The translations under genes were made by a program, and so were the position numbers. The notes beneath the pieces are model-generated. The model ran no database searches. It saw only the letters and a program-made list of their open reading frames with translations, and had not been told where the DNA came from. 64,000 nt of DNA. Origin: Candidatus Polarisedimenticolia bacterium (GTDB taxonomy: Bacteria > Acidobacteriota > Polarisedimenticolia > Gp22-AA2). The stretch is taken from assembly GCA_036001465.1 (NCBI GenBank), contig DASYUH010000004.1, positions 1 to 64,000 on the forward strand. Reading direction: 5' to 3'. This document shows positions 1 to 8,398 of the stretch, in pieces; position 1 is the stretch's first letter, and each line of letters opens with the position of its first letter.

Positions 1-1
1 G

Positions 2-667
2 GCCGTCGAGACGGCGCACCGCCCGCAGATCGACGTCCCGATCCTGGCCGACGACCCGGTGGCGGTTCCTCTGACCGTGTCGGTCGACCATCCGATGGAG
101 GCGGACCACTACATCAAGGCCCTCGAGGTCGTGCTGCGGACGGATCCCGTTCCCAGGAAGGGGGTCTTCCATTTCACCCCCCAGAGCGGCCGGGCCTCGG
201 TGGCCTACCAGATGCGCTCCGGGCAGGGAGGTGAGCTGACGGTCGTCGCGGAGTGCACGCGTCACGGCCGGTTCGAAGCCAGGCACCTGGTGCGGGTGGC
301 GCCCGGGGGCTGCGCCCTTCCGCCGGGGAGCGTCACCCGCGAGCAAGGCGGTAGCCCGTCCGTGCGGACCCAGGCGCGGGTCCGTCCCGGCGAGGTGGTG
401 GCCGTCTGGGCCTCGCTCAAGCACACCTCGCACACCGGGCTCGCCGAGAAGAACGGGACGTTCGTCCAGGAGCGGCCGGCGTTCTTCGTGGAGCGGATGA
501 CGGCGTTTCTCGGCGAGGAGCGGGTGAGCGAGTTCGCGCTGACTCCGGCCATGAGCCCCGACCCCAAGCTCCGGTTCTTCGTGAAGGCTCGTCCGGGCAC
601 GATGCTGCGCGTCGTCTTCGTCGACAACCGAGGGGGCCAGTGGGCCGCTCATCAGCAGTTCCCGTAA
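2..667 (+). CDS. SoxYZ-like sulfur carrier fusion, 5' partial
   Basis: The frame is open from the left edge, so the N-terminus lies outside the window; 221 residues are visible. Visible residues 1 to about 105 resemble SoxY (beta-rich, with a D-H-P-M segment near residue 30) and end in a G-G-C motif at Cys104, the place of the SoxY swinging-arm cysteine. Residues about 118-221 resemble SoxZ (segments RPGEVVAV, FALTPAMSPDPKL and a terminal VVFVDNRGGQW). SoxY and SoxZ are normally separate partners that carry sulfur intermediates on the SoxY Cys in the periplasm; here they share one chain, as in SoxYZ-like carriers. The Cys is internal, not C-terminal. A sulfide-oxidising flavoprotein follows 31 bases later, which supports a sulfur role. 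The exact substrate is not deducible. Confidence 0.8.
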   Translation, partial: AVETAHRPQIDVPILADDPVAVPLTVSVDHPMEADHYIKALEVVLRTDPVPRKGVFHFTPQSGRASVAYQMRSGQGGELTVVAECTRHGRFEARHLVRVAPGGCALPPGSVTREQGGSPSVRTQARVRPGEVVAVWASLKHTSHTGLAEKNGTFVQERPAFFVERMTAFLGEERVSEFALTPAMSPDPKLRFFVKARPGTMLRVVFVDNRGGQWAAHQQFP

Positions 668-698
668 CGCGCCGGTGGCGCGGGGGAGGAGAGAGACC

Positions 699-1976
699 AT
701 GGGGCTGAATCGGCGTGAGTTCTTGCGGACGGCGGGGATCGGTGGGGGGGCGGTGGCGGCTCTCGGAGGGGTGGGGCTGGGGCGGCCGACTCGGGGCCTG
801 GCCCAGGTCCTCCCGAAGTCGGGCGGCAAACGGCTCGTGGTCATCGGGGCTGGCTTCGGCGGCAACTTCGCCGCCCTCACGGTCAAGAGGCTCGTCCCCG
901 ACGCCGAGGTCGTCATCCTCGAGCGCTCCTCCTTCTTCATCTCCTGTCCCGCCACCCTCGAGTACCTCTTCGGGTTCAACTCGCTCGACACCATCACGTT
1001 CGGCTACTCTCCCCTCATCGCCAAGGGCATCCGCGTGATCCGGACGGAAGTCGTCGGGCTCGATCCGGACAAGAAGCAGGTGCTGGCGGCGCCCGGCGCC
1101 ATCGACTACGATCAGCTGCTCATCGCGACCGGGATCCGCCTCGCCTACGAGGACGTCCCCGGGCTCGGGGAGGCGTACGCCCTGAATGCCAGCATCTACG
1201 ACAAGGGCACGCCGATGATCGACACCCGCCGGAAGATCGAGGCGTTCCAGGGCGGGACGGTCGTCCTCAACGCGCCGGCGGTGCCCTACAAGTGCCCCCC
1301 GGGGCCGTACGAGTACGCGCTCTTGTGGGCGGAGCACATCAAGAAGAAGGGCCTCAAGGCGAAGGTGGTGCTCCTCGACGCCAAGCCGACGCCCATCCCG
1401 CCGCCCAACGCCCAGGCGTTCCTGGACGCCATGGGGGCGCGGAAGGACGTTCTCGAATATCGCCCGCAAACCAAGATCACGGGGGTCGACGCGGAGAAGA
1501 AAGTGGTGAAGACGGATGCCGGAGACGTCGGCTTCGACGTGCTGAGCATCATCCCGCCGAACAAGGCCGCCGAGTTCATCGGCAAGGCGGGGCTCGGCGC
1601 GGTGTTCGCCGAGGTGGACCTGGTGACCTTCCGCTCGACCAAGAACCCGGCCGTGTACGCCGTAGGGGACGCGGCCCAGACGCCGTACGCGAAGAGCGCA
1701 TACACGGCGTCCATCAGCGGGAAGATCGTAGGAACGTACATCGCCAAGGCGATGGGGGCATCGGTCCCCGACCCGGCGCCGCCTCACAATATCTGCTACC
1801 CGTACACGGAGAGCGACAAGGCGTTCCTGACCCGGGCCGAGTGGAGCTACGAGACGAAGGAGGGGAAACTCCAGGTGAACACCAAGATCACCGTGGACAA
1901 CGCGCCGAAGCCTTCATTCGCCCAGCTCCGGAAGGCGTGGGAGCAGGGGCTATGGCGCGAAATGTTCGGCTCCTAG
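699..1976 (+). CDS. fccB: Flavocytochrome c sulfide dehydrogenase, FAD subunit (FccB/SoxF)
   Basis: This 425-residue protein should oxidise sulfide or a carrier-bound persulfide in the periplasm and pass electrons to a c-type cytochrome. It starts with a twin-arginine signal (NRREFLRTAG, then a hydrophobic Ala/Gly stretch to about residue 36). A FAD-binding GAGFGG Rossmann motif follows near residues 50-55, and the second FAD segment (VYAVGDAA) lies near residue 325. Cys199 (in YKCPPGPYE) and Cys366 (in NICYPY) fit the redox disulfide pair of the family. I chose the ATG at 699 because a purine-rich site (gggggaggagaga) sits just upstream; a GTG at 675 lacks this. No cytochrome subunit is seen next to it. 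It likely forms an operon with the SoxYZ-like gene. Confidence 0.88.
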   Translation: MGLNRREFLRTAGIGGGAVAALGGVGLGRPTRGLAQVLPKSGGKRLVVIGAGFGGNFAALTVKRLVPDAEVVILERSSFFISCPATLEYLFGFNSLDTITFGYSPLIAKGIRVIRTEVVGLDPDKKQVLAAPGAIDYDQLLIATGIRLAYEDVPGLGEAYALNASIYDKGTPMIDTRRKIEAFQGGTVVLNAPAVPYKCPPGPYEYALLWAEHIKKKGLKAKVVLLDAKPTPIPPPNAQAFLDAMGARKDVLEYRPQTKITGVDAEKKVVKTDAGDVGFDVLSIIPPNKAAEFIGKAGLGAVFAEVDLVTFRSTKNPAVYAVGDAAQTPYAKSAYTASISGKIVGTYIAKAMGASVPDPAPPHNICYPYTESDKAFLTRAEWSYETKEGKLQVNTKITVDNAPKPSFAQLRKAWEQGLWREMFGS

Positions 1977-2294
1977 GGCAGGGCCGATGAGCGTCGCCTG
2001 GCGTCGTCCTCGGTCGTCGGCGGGCCTCAACGTATGCGGCATACGCCTCGGCCCGCCTCCTCCCTGCGTCCTAGCCGGGCTCGCTCCTCGACCCTGCCCG
2101 GCCGGGTCGATCCCTGTCGTGTCTGGGGTCCTGGGGGCCGTGGGCCCGACCGGGCAACCTAAGTGTGTCGGAGTAACCCGACGCCGACCACCGTGCGCGT
2201 GGTGCATCGAGGGGCGCTCCGAGCGGCGGCTGTGCCGCCGCAACCGAGGGGGGGGCATCGGGGGGGTCTTCCGAGACCCCCCGAAAAGACGTAG
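1977..2294. other. 318-bp intergenic region with composite repeat
   Basis: There is no convincing gene between the flavoprotein and the Rieske gene. The stretch holds one copy of the part-A repeat (2024-2051, listed separately). After that comes GC-rich sequence with several short Pro/Arg-type open frames that lack ribosome sites and homologous features. A start-proximal ribosome site for the next gene is not obvious, so the Rieske gene may have its own weakly recognisable promoter here. I see no sigma-70 consensus. Confidence 0.5.
2024..2051. repeat. Part-A palindromic repeat, copy 1
   Basis: This 28-bp unit is identical to 14019-14046. Its core is an inverted repeat, CGTATG-CGG-CATACG (2031-2045). 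The flanks in both copies contain tgcgtcct-type words: gcgtcgtcctcgg before it and a ctgcgtcct tract near 2064 after it. This suggests a longer degraded element. It is intergenic and has no coding potential. Confidence 0.75.
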
Positions 2295-2984
2295 ATGATG
2301 AGGAGGCGGGCGTTCCTCGGGTGCGGCGCGCTGGCCGCCATCGCGACGCTGCGGGAGACCGGAATCCTCGCGGCGTCCGGGGCGGCCGAGGCGCAGCTTC
2401 GGCCGGGTGCTCGCGCTCAGCTGCTGCGGGACGGGAGCACGCCGCTGGCGGCGTCCGACCTCGTTCCCCACCAGACGTACGTGTTCTTCTACCCCTTCGA
2501 GAGCACGCCGTGCTTCCTCCTCGATCTCGGCCGACCCGTCACACCGGTGCGCGTCACCGGGGGCGGCGGGTACGAGGCGCCGGGGGGCGTTGGGAAAAGC
2601 AGATCGATCGTCGCCTTCTCGGCGATCTGTCCCCACACCTACACGCATCCGACGCGCGAGCACGCCATGATCCACTACTTCGGTCCGGGCCAGCCGGCTA
2701 CGGTCGCCCAGCGGGACACCGTGATCACGTGCTGCGTCCACGGGAGCGCGTTCGATCCGCTGCAGGGCGCGGTGCCGATCCAGCCGCCGGCCGAGCTCCC
2801 CCTGGCGGCCGTGATCCTGGAATGGGACGAGGCGGCCGACGCGCTCTACGCGGTGGGGGTCGTCGGCCGCCCGGTCTTCGAGGAGTTCTTCCGGAGCTTT
2901 CCCCGTAGCGGCCGACGCGAGGTCCAGGGCGTCACGCCCGTCTGGGAGCTGACCCGCTTCGCGCGCGCCGTTCTTCCCTGTTAG
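2295..2984 (+). CDS. Rieske [2Fe-2S] protein, exported
   Basis: A 229-residue protein with an N-terminal R-R-R-x-F-L twin-arginine-like signal and a hydrophobic segment to about residue 34. A [2Fe-2S] cluster site is visible as C112-P-H114 and C146-C-V-H149, the C-x-H / C-x2-H pair of Rieske proteins. Spacing of about 32 residues between the halves is longer than in many Rieske proteins. It is likely a periplasmic electron carrier. Its place between sulfide dehydrogenase and sulfur transporters suggests a role in sulfur oxidation, but arsenite-oxidase-type or cytochrome bc-type partners cannot be excluded. Two ATG codons in tandem open the frame (2295 and 2298); neither has a clear ribosome site. 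Confidence 0.75.
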   Translation: MMRRRAFLGCGALAAIATLRETGILAASGAAEAQLRPGARAQLLRDGSTPLAASDLVPHQTYVFFYPFESTPCFLLDLGRPVTPVRVTGGGGYEAPGGVGKSRSIVAFSAICPHTYTHPTREHAMIHYFGPGQPATVAQRDTVITCCVHGSAFDPLQGAVPIQPPAELPLAAVILEWDEAADALYAVGVVGRPVFEEFFRSFPRSGRREVQGVTPVWELTRFARAVLPC

Positions 2985-3039
2985 GTCGTCAGGGTCATCG
3001 GCGACGCCCCCACTCCGCTCCCTCTCCCCCTCACCCCGA

Positions 3040-3064
3040 CCCTCTCCCCCGGTGGGGGGGAGGG
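3040..3064. terminator. C-rich/G-rich hairpin between convergent genes
   Basis: An 11-base C/T arm (ccctctccccc) pairs with a G/A arm (gggggggaggg) across a 3-base loop. It lies between the convergent Rieske gene and the YeeE/YedE gene. No U-tract follows on either strand, so it is a candidate bidirectional terminator only. The nearby ctctccccctcacccc words are common low-complexity repeats in GC-rich genomes. Confidence 0.45.
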
Positions 3065-3075
3065 ATGGGGGCAGG

Positions 3076-4095
3076 CTAACTCTTGCGGAGAAACAGCATC
3101 CAGAGGGCGGCCCAGCCGCCGGCCAGCATCGCCCCGAACGCCGTCAGGCTGCCGAGGGCGAGGGTGGCCGCGTTGGTCAGCCCCTGGGTGATGTTGCATC
3201 CTTCGGCGATGAGCGCTCCGACGCCCATCGTGAGCCCCCCGGCGAAGAGCTGGACGCTCGTGAAGCCCGGCGGCGCCTTCCAGCGGAACTGCCTGGTCTG
3301 CCAGGCGGCCAGCGCCGAGCCGAATGGCAGGCCGACGAGCACGAACATGCTCCACGTCACGCGGTTCGGGAAGCCGACGAGCGGATAGGTGAGGAGATGG
3401 CCCGTGTTGGCGGCGAAGGTGAGGCCGGTCGGACTGCCTCCGTAGGACGACAGATACCAGCCGAGCGCGATCACCAGGCCCATGACGCTCCCGGTCAGCG
3501 GCCATTTCCACTTCCCGTGCTCCGGCTCGGCGGCGCCCCGGGCGAGCCAGAGCGCGGCCAGCACGACCACTCCCGCGATCACCGGCCACGGGCCGACGCC
3601 CAGGAGGTGATAGAGCGTCGCCGGCTGGTCCCCGGCCAGAAGCTCGTGCTCCTGGAGGGTCTTCCGGACCGGAGCGAGGACGCCCACGTTGGTGGCGGTG
3701 GCACCCAGCGCGAAGCCGAACAGAACGATCCAGGCCCCGAGCGCCCCCTCGCCGAGGCGGTACCAGGAGCTCCCGGCGCAACCACCGCTCAGAATCATCC
3801 CGATCCCGAAGACAAAGCCACCGACGAGGTTGGCGACCCAGTGAAAGGGCCGGACCGGCAGCTCCGCGATCCCGAGGGCCGGCGCGTAGCTCCCGGCCAG
3901 GGCCAGGAGGTGCGTGCCGACGATGGCCACCACCAGCGCCAGGACGTAGGCCCGCGCGATGGAGCCGTCGCCGGTGAGGACGAGGTTCGAGAGCGCCCGG
4001 GTCAGGCAGAATCCACCGCGCTGCGCGCAGTAGCCGAACACGAAGCCGGCCAGGAGGGCCGTCGCCGCGAAGACGCCGAACGAAGACTCGTCCAC
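3076..4095 (-). CDS. YeeE/YedE (DUF395) family sulfur transporter
   Basis: A polytopic inner-membrane protein of 339 residues with about nine to ten hydrophobic segments. It carries the three conserved cysteine motifs of the family, GGFC (near residue 27), SGGCAG (about 104-109) and EGCNITQG (about 299-306). In characterised members (TsuA) these line the path for thiosulfate; related pairs carry other sulfur species for sulfur-relay proteins. The Sox-type neighbours fit import or relay of reduced sulfur. I prefer the GTG at 4095 because the protein then begins right before the first membrane helix; a TTG at 4131 would add 12 residues. The gene is transcribed towards the Rieske gene and divergent from the TauE gene. 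Confidence 0.82.
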   Translation of the reverse strand: MDESSFGVFAATALLAGFVFGYCAQRGGFCLTRALSNLVLTGDGSIARAYVLALVVAIVGTHLLALAGSYAPALGIAELPVRPFHWVANLVGGFVFGIGMILSGGCAGSSWYRLGEGALGAWIVLFGFALGATATNVGVLAPVRKTLQEHELLAGDQPATLYHLLGVGPWPVIAGVVVLAALWLARGAAEPEHGKWKWPLTGSVMGLVIALGWYLSSYGGSPTGLTFAANTGHLLTYPLVGFPNRVTWSMFVLVGLPFGSALAAWQTRQFRWKAPPGFTSVQLFAGGLTMGVGALIAEGCNITQGLTNAATLALGSLTAFGAMLAGGWAALWMLFLRKS

Positions 4096-4163
4096 GGCGC
4101 CGATCTTAGCCCGAGGGCGGAAGCCCGGCAACCGCCCGGGTCCCGCCGCCCCCTCCGGCTGCC

Positions 4164-4192
4164 TTGTGACCCGCTGGGAGGCCGGCTATACT
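4164..4192 (+). promoter_or_regulatory. Sigma-70-type promoter for the TauE-like gene, nearly leaderless
   Basis: TTGTGA (4164-4169), a 17-base spacer and TATACT (4187-4192). Transcription would start at about 4199, only about three bases before the GTG at 4202. This predicts a leaderless or nearly leaderless mRNA and argues against the upstream GTG at 4166, which lies inside the -35 element. Confidence 0.6.
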
Positions 4193-4201
4193 CGCCTCAT
4201 C

Positions 4202-5011
4202 GTGTTTCTCGCCCTCCTGGTTTCGCTCGGATTCGTCGGAGGGTTTCTCTCGGGGCTTCTCGGTATCGGGGGCGGGGTCGTGATGATCCCGCTCCTCCTG
4301 TACGCGCCGCCCCTCCTCGGGTTCCCCGCACTCGACATCCGGAAGGTCGGGGCGATGACGATGGTGCAGGTCTTCGTGGCCTCCGTCCTGGGCTACCTCG
4401 CCCATCATGGCCGACGCGCGACCGCACCCGCCGTCGTCCTCTGGATGGGGTCCGGCATGGTCGTCGGGGCCGGCGCCGGCGCCCTCCTGTCCGGCGCGGT
4501 GAGCGTGCGGCTGCTGGAGACCGTCTTCGCCTTGCTCGCGCTGATCGCGGCGCCGATCCTCTTCTTTCCGCCGCCGGCCGATGAGCTGGGCGAGGGGGGG
4601 GCCAGCGATTTCTCGCGCCCGCTCGCCCTGGTGGGCTCGCTCACCATCGGCCTCCTCTCCGGCCTGGTCGGCGTCGGCGGGGCCTTCCTGGTGATCCCGT
4701 TCATGATCTACCTGCTGGGCGTGCCGACCCGGGCGGCTCTGGGCAGCTCGCTGGGTGTCCTGGCGGTGGGAGGTCTCGGGGGGGTCCTGGGAAAGTTCGA
4801 GACCGGCCAGATCCCGTTGCTCTGGTCCGCGCTGCTGTGCGCGGGGACCGTCCCCGGGTCCTGGACGGGCGCGAGCGTGAGCCGCCGCATCCCGGCCCGC
4901 GGTCTCCGGCTCTCGCTCGCCATCCTGGTCGCGCTGACGGCGGTCCGGATGCTCGTGGGTCTCATGGTGGCGGAGCGACCGCTGCCCGGCACGACGCTGA
5001 GGCCGTCGTGA
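4202..5011 (+). CDS. TauE/SafE family (TSUP) sulfite/sulfonate exporter
   Basis: A 269-residue inner-membrane protein with about eight hydrophobic segments in two related halves. Each half starts with a Gly-rich motif of the TSUP family: [17 protein letters not shown] near residue 15 and [17 protein letters not shown] near residue 160. These proteins move sulfite, sulfoacetate or similar organosulfur anions. With the neighbouring Sox-type genes, export of sulfite made by sulfur oxidation is plausible but inferred. The start at GTG 4202 is chosen from the promoter position; a GTG at 4166 would add 12 residues that would not belong to a transmembrane helix. Confidence 0.8.
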   Translation: MFLALLVSLGFVGGFLSGLLGIGGGVVMIPLLLYAPPLLGFPALDIRKVGAMTMVQVFVASVLGYLAHHGRRATAPAVVLWMGSGMVVGAGAGALLSGAVSVRLLETVFALLALIAAPILFFPPPADELGEGGASDFSRPLALVGSLTIGLLSGLVGVGGAFLVIPFMIYLLGVPTRAALGSSLGVLAVGGLGGVLGKFETGQIPLLWSALLCAGTVPGSWTGASVSRRIPARGLRLSLAILVALTAVRMLVGLMVAERPLPGTTLRPS

Positions 5012-5061
5012 CCTCGGGGCCCGCTGGCGACGTCCGCGATCGTCCAGTGCGAGCTCCGGTG

Positions 5062-5802
5062 ATGGCGGAGCCGATCATCACCTTTCGCGGGGTCAACAAG
5101 TGGTTCGGGAAGCTCCACGTCCTCAAGGACGTCGACCTCGGAGTCGCGCGGGGGGAGGTCCTCGTCGTCTGCGGACCGAGCGGGTCGGGCAAGAGCACGC
5201 TGATCCGCTGCATCAATCGATTGGAGCCGATTCAATCGGGGCAGCTCATCGTGGACGGCCAGGATGTCAATGCCCGGAGCGTCGACCTCCCCCGGCTGCG
5301 CGCCGAGATCGGCATGGTGTTCCAGCAGTTCAACCTCTACCCGCACATGACGGCGCTCGGGAACATCACGCTGGCGCCGATCCGGGTGCGCGGGCTTCGG
5401 CGCGCCGAGGCCGAGCGGATCGCGATGGACCTTCTCCGCAAGGTGGACATTCCCGACAAGGCGGGGGCCTACCCGGCCCAGCTGTCGGGCGGGCAGCAGC
5501 AGCGGGTCGCCATCGCGCGGGCGCTCGCGATGCAGCCGAAGATCATGCTCTTCGACGAACCGACCTCCGCCCTCGATCCCGAGATGATCAACGAGGTCCT
5601 CGACGTGATGGTCGCCCTCGCTCGCGAGGGGATGACGATGCTGGTCGTGACCCACGAGATGGGCTTCGCGCGGAAAGTGGCGCACCGGATCGTCTTCATG
5701 GATGAGGGGCGGATCCTCGAGGAAGGGCCGCCCGACTCGTTCTTCGCGCGACCCCGGAGCGAGCGCACGCGACTGTTCCTGTCCAAGATCCTCGCCCATT
5801 GA
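5062..5802 (+). CDS. Polar amino acid ABC transporter, ATPase
   Basis: A 246-residue ABC ATPase of the GlnQ/GltL type. It shows Walker [10 protein letters not shown], a Q-loop ([10 protein letters not shown]), the signature LSGGQQQR, Walker [13 protein letters not shown] and a switch His in VVTHEMGF. It powers uptake of polar amino acids through the two permeases encoded downstream, fed by the binding protein of the next gene. The order ATPase-binding protein-permease-permease is an intact uptake operon. Start at ATG 5062; an in-frame GTG lies directly before it at 5059. Confidence 0.9.
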   Translation: MAEPIITFRGVNKWFGKLHVLKDVDLGVARGEVLVVCGPSGSGKSTLIRCINRLEPIQSGQLIVDGQDVNARSVDLPRLRAEIGMVFQQFNLYPHMTALGNITLAPIRVRGLRRAEAERIAMDLLRKVDIPDKAGAYPAQLSGGQQQRVAIARALAMQPKIMLFDEPTSALDPEMINEVLDVMVALAREGMTMLVVTHEMGFARKVAHRIVFMDEGRILEEGPPDSFFARPRSERTRLFLSKILAH

Positions 5803-5833
5803 CTCACGCGTCACCCCGGAAGGAGGGGCATCC

Positions 5834-6700
5834 ATGCGGACCCACGCGCGGAAAGGAAGCGCGGCCGTGCTGGCCCTGTCGATCCTGCTGGCCGGCGTCG
5901 TGCCGGCCTGGGCCGAGACGACCCTGGAGAAGGTCGCCCGGACCGGAAGCTTCGTGATCGGGACCCGGACCGGCTCGCCGCCCTTCGGCTTCATCGACAA
6001 GAACAACCAGTGGGGCGGCTTCTCGGTGGACCTGGCCAAGCTCGTCCACGCCGGCATCGAGAAGAAGCTCGGGAAGCCTGTGAAGTTCGAGCTCAAGGAG
6101 TCCACCCCGACCACCCGCATCCCGCTCCTCACCAGCGGCGCCGTGGACCTCATCGCCGGCACCATGACCATCACCCGGGCCCGCCGCGAGAGCCTCGACT
6201 TCAGCGTCGTGTTCTTCGTGACCGGCGCCCAGTTCCTGGTCAAGAAGGGCAGCCCGATCCGTGGCCTGCGCGACATCGGGGGCAAGCGGATCGGGGCCCA
6301 GCAGGGCTCGACCAACGAGAAGGTGATCCGCGAGAAGCACCCGCAAGCGCAACTCGTCGTGTTCCCCGACCAGCCGGCGGCCTTCACCGCGCTGGCCCAG
6401 GGCAAGATCGACGCCTACACGAACGACGGGGTCCAGCTGGCCGGACTCAAGGCCAAGGCGCCGAACCCGGCGGAGTGGGACGTGGTGGGCGAGTTCTACA
6501 CCTACGAGCCCTACGGCATGGCCATGCGGAAGAACGACTCGGACTTCCGGAACCTGGTCGACTTCGCCATGATGGAGGCGATCGAGGGCGGAGAATACCA
6601 GAAGCTGTACGACAAGTGGTTCGGGCCGCGCGGCGAGGTGCCCTATCCGCTTTCCGAGTCGGCCCTGATCTTCCTCCAGATGCAGGTGATCCCCCGCTGA
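5834..6700 (+). CDS. Amino acid ABC transporter, periplasmic binding protein (GltI-like)
   Basis: A 288-residue family-3 solute-binding protein. The signal peptide has a basic start (RTHARKGS), a hydrophobic core and a likely cleavage at A-W-A near residue 27. The ligand-binding fold follows, with the family segments PPFGF(I), GFSVDL and an Arg that contacts the substrate carboxylate in TITRARRESLDFS. The length and the segment GKRIGAQQGST match glutamate/aspartate-type binding proteins; the true ligand cannot be read from sequence. The ribosome site gaaggagggg sits 7 bases before ATG 5834. It lies 31 bases after the ATPase gene. Confidence 0.88.
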   Translation: MRTHARKGSAAVLALSILLAGVVPAWAETTLEKVARTGSFVIGTRTGSPPFGFIDKNNQWGGFSVDLAKLVHAGIEKKLGKPVKFELKESTPTTRIPLLTSGAVDLIAGTMTITRARRESLDFSVVFFVTGAQFLVKKGSPIRGLRDIGGKRIGAQQGSTNEKVIREKHPQAQLVVFPDQPAAFTALAQGKIDAYTNDGVQLAGLKAKAPNPAEWDVVGEFYTYEPYGMAMRKNDSDFRNLVDFAMMEAIEGGEYQKLYDKWFGPRGEVPYPLSESALIFLQMQVIPR

Positions 6701-6759
6701 ATGGACCATGAGCGTGAGGGCCACGGCCCGCGCACTTTTTCACGGCCGCTGAATCGGTA

Positions 6760-6827
6760 GGAGGGGGGCGCAGCCCCCTCCCACGGCCCTCCCGGCGACG
6801 CCGGGCCGGTCGCTCTTCGGCGACCGG
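6760..6827 (+). terminator. Cluster of GC-rich stem-loops between binding protein and permease
   Basis: Three stem-loops in a row: ggaggggggc pairing with gccccctcc (6760-6781), cccggcg/cgccggg (about 6790-6804) and ccggtcg/cgaccgg (6806-6827). None has a U-tract. Such intercistronic structures often stabilise the binding-protein message or attenuate read-through, which would let the binding protein exceed the permeases. This is inference from position. Confidence 0.45.
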
Positions 6828-6857
6828 ATCGGGCCGGCCTTCCTCCGGGAGGGTCGG

Positions 6858-7601
6858 GTGACGCTTCTCCTCGCGCTACAGTACCAGTTCGAGTGGAGCG
6901 TCCTGTGGACCGCTCCCTACGGCCGGTGGCTGCTCCAGGGGATCGTCACGACGCTGGAGATCTCGGCGCTCGCCTGGCTCTTGGCCGCCGCCCTCGGAGG
7001 CCTCTTCGGGGCGTTCCGGACGATGTCGGGGCTCGGGCCTCGCGGACTCGCCGCCGCCTATGTCGAGTTCTTCCGGAACGTGCCGCTGCTGGTCTGGATG
7101 TTCTTCTGGTACTTCGGCGTGCCTCAGGTCCTGCCGGCCACGGCTCAGGATTGGCTGAACCGGCACGGCGGGGAATTCGTCGCGGCGGTGGTCGCCCTCG
7201 GCGTCTACCACGGGGCCCGGCTGGCCGAGGTCGTGCGGGCCGGCATCCAGTCGGTTCCGCCGACCCAGCTCGAGGCGGCCCTCTCGACCGGGCTCACGGT
7301 CGGCCAGGCCTACCGGCGCGTCCTGGTGCCGATCGCCGTCCGCCTCATCGTCCCGCCTCTGACGAACGAGTCGCTCAACCTCCTGAAGAACTCCTCGCTG
7401 GCCCTCACCATCAGCGTGACCGAGGTGACCTTCATGACGCGCCAGATCGAGGCCTACACCGCCAAGGGCTTCGAGGCGATCACGGCGGGCACGCTGATCT
7501 ACCTCGGGCTGTGCCTGGTCGTGGCGGCGGTCATGAGTCGGGTGGAGCGCCGGCTGGCCATCCCGGGCCTCGTCGTCCGCACCGAGGGCGCCGAGCATTG
7601 A
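6858..7601 (+). CDS. Amino acid ABC transporter permease 1 (GltJ-like)
   Basis: A 247-residue inner-membrane permease of the HisM/GltJ type. It has about five hydrophobic helices and the family EAA-type cytoplasmic loop (EAALSTGLTVGQAYRRVLVP, about residues 138-157) that docks onto the ATPase. The GTG start at 6858 follows a gggaggg ribosome site. It overlaps the next permease gene by four bases, so translation is probably coupled. Confidence 0.88.
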   Translation: MTLLLALQYQFEWSVLWTAPYGRWLLQGIVTTLEISALAWLLAAALGGLFGAFRTMSGLGPRGLAAAYVEFFRNVPLLVWMFFWYFGVPQVLPATAQDWLNRHGGEFVAAVVALGVYHGARLAEVVRAGIQSVPPTQLEAALSTGLTVGQAYRRVLVPIAVRLIVPPLTNESLNLLKNSSLALTISVTEVTFMTRQIEAYTAKGFEAITAGTLIYLGLCLVVAAVMSRVERRLAIPGLVVRTEGAEH

Positions 7602-8347
7602 GCTTCGACTTCGGCGTCATCGCCGGCAACTGGCGCTTCCTGCTGCTCCAGGGGCTCCTCGGACTGGGCGCCTTCGGGGGCGGCACCCTCGCCCTGGCCC
7701 TGCCGGCCATCGTCCTGGGCTTCGGGGTCGGGATCCTCGTCGCCCTGGCCCGGTTGTCGCGGTTCCAGGTGCTCTACTACCCGGCGAGCCTGTACGTCCA
7801 GGTGATCCGCGGAGTCCCGCTCGTGATGGTCATCTTCTGGTTCTGGTTCTTCATCCCGATCGCGCTCGGGATCGCGCTCTCGCAGTACGGGGTGGCGCTG
7901 ATCGCCTTCGTCGTGTTCGAGGCCGCCTACCTGGGTGAGATCATCCGGGCGGGGATCCAGTCCGTGCCCCGCGGACAGGTGGAGGCCGGGCGGGCCACCG
8001 GACTCGGCTACCGGGCCGTGATGGGCGACATCGTGCTCCCGCAGGCCTTGCGCAACATGCTCCCCTCGCTGGTGACCCAGTTCATCATTCTCGTCAAGGA
8101 CACGTCGCTGGCCTCGATCGTCGGCTACATGGACCTCACCAAGGCCGCTCAAACCGTCAACCAGCGCGAGATTCGGCCGTTCGAGCTCTACCTCTTCATC
8201 GCGCTCGTCTACTGGATCCTGACCTTCGGGATGTCGCGCCTGAGCCGTGCGCTGGAGCGCCGGCTGCGCCCCGACCAGCCCGTGCGAGCCCTGGCCACGG
8301 ACCGGATCGCCGGTCCGGCGCGCCCCCCGGGCGGCCGCGAAACTTGA
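7598..8347 (+). CDS. Amino acid ABC transporter permease 2 (GltK-like)
   Basis: A 249-residue second permease with helices from about residue 20 and the EAA-type loop around EAGRATGLGYRAVMGDIVLP. It pairs with permease 1 to form the membrane channel. The start is a TTG at 7598 that overlaps the TGA of permease 1 (TTGA), the only start that keeps the N-terminal helix and fits the operon. Its own stop lies inside the next promoter. Confidence 0.85.
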   Translation: MSFDFGVIAGNWRFLLLQGLLGLGAFGGGTLALALPAIVLGFGVGILVALARLSRFQVLYYPASLYVQVIRGVPLVMVIFWFWFFIPIALGIALSQYGVALIAFVVFEAAYLGEIIRAGIQSVPRGQVEAGRATGLGYRAVMGDIVLPQALRNMLPSLVTQFIILVKDTSLASIVGYMDLTKAAQTVNQREIRPFELYLFIALVYWILTFGMSRLSRALERRLRPDQPVRALATDRIAGPARPPGGRET

Positions 8348-8373
8348 CACGGCTTCGAGCGCGGTGCTACGGT
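8344..8373 (+). promoter_or_regulatory. Sigma-70-type promoter for cpoB
   Basis: TTGACA (8344-8349, overlapping the permease stop), an 18-base spacer and TACGGT (8368-8373) preceded by TGc, an extended -10. Transcription should start near 8380, just before the ribosome site ggagaagga at about 8382-8390. Confidence 0.6.
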
Positions 8374-8398
8374 GCCGGCCAGGAGAAGGATGGGGCGC

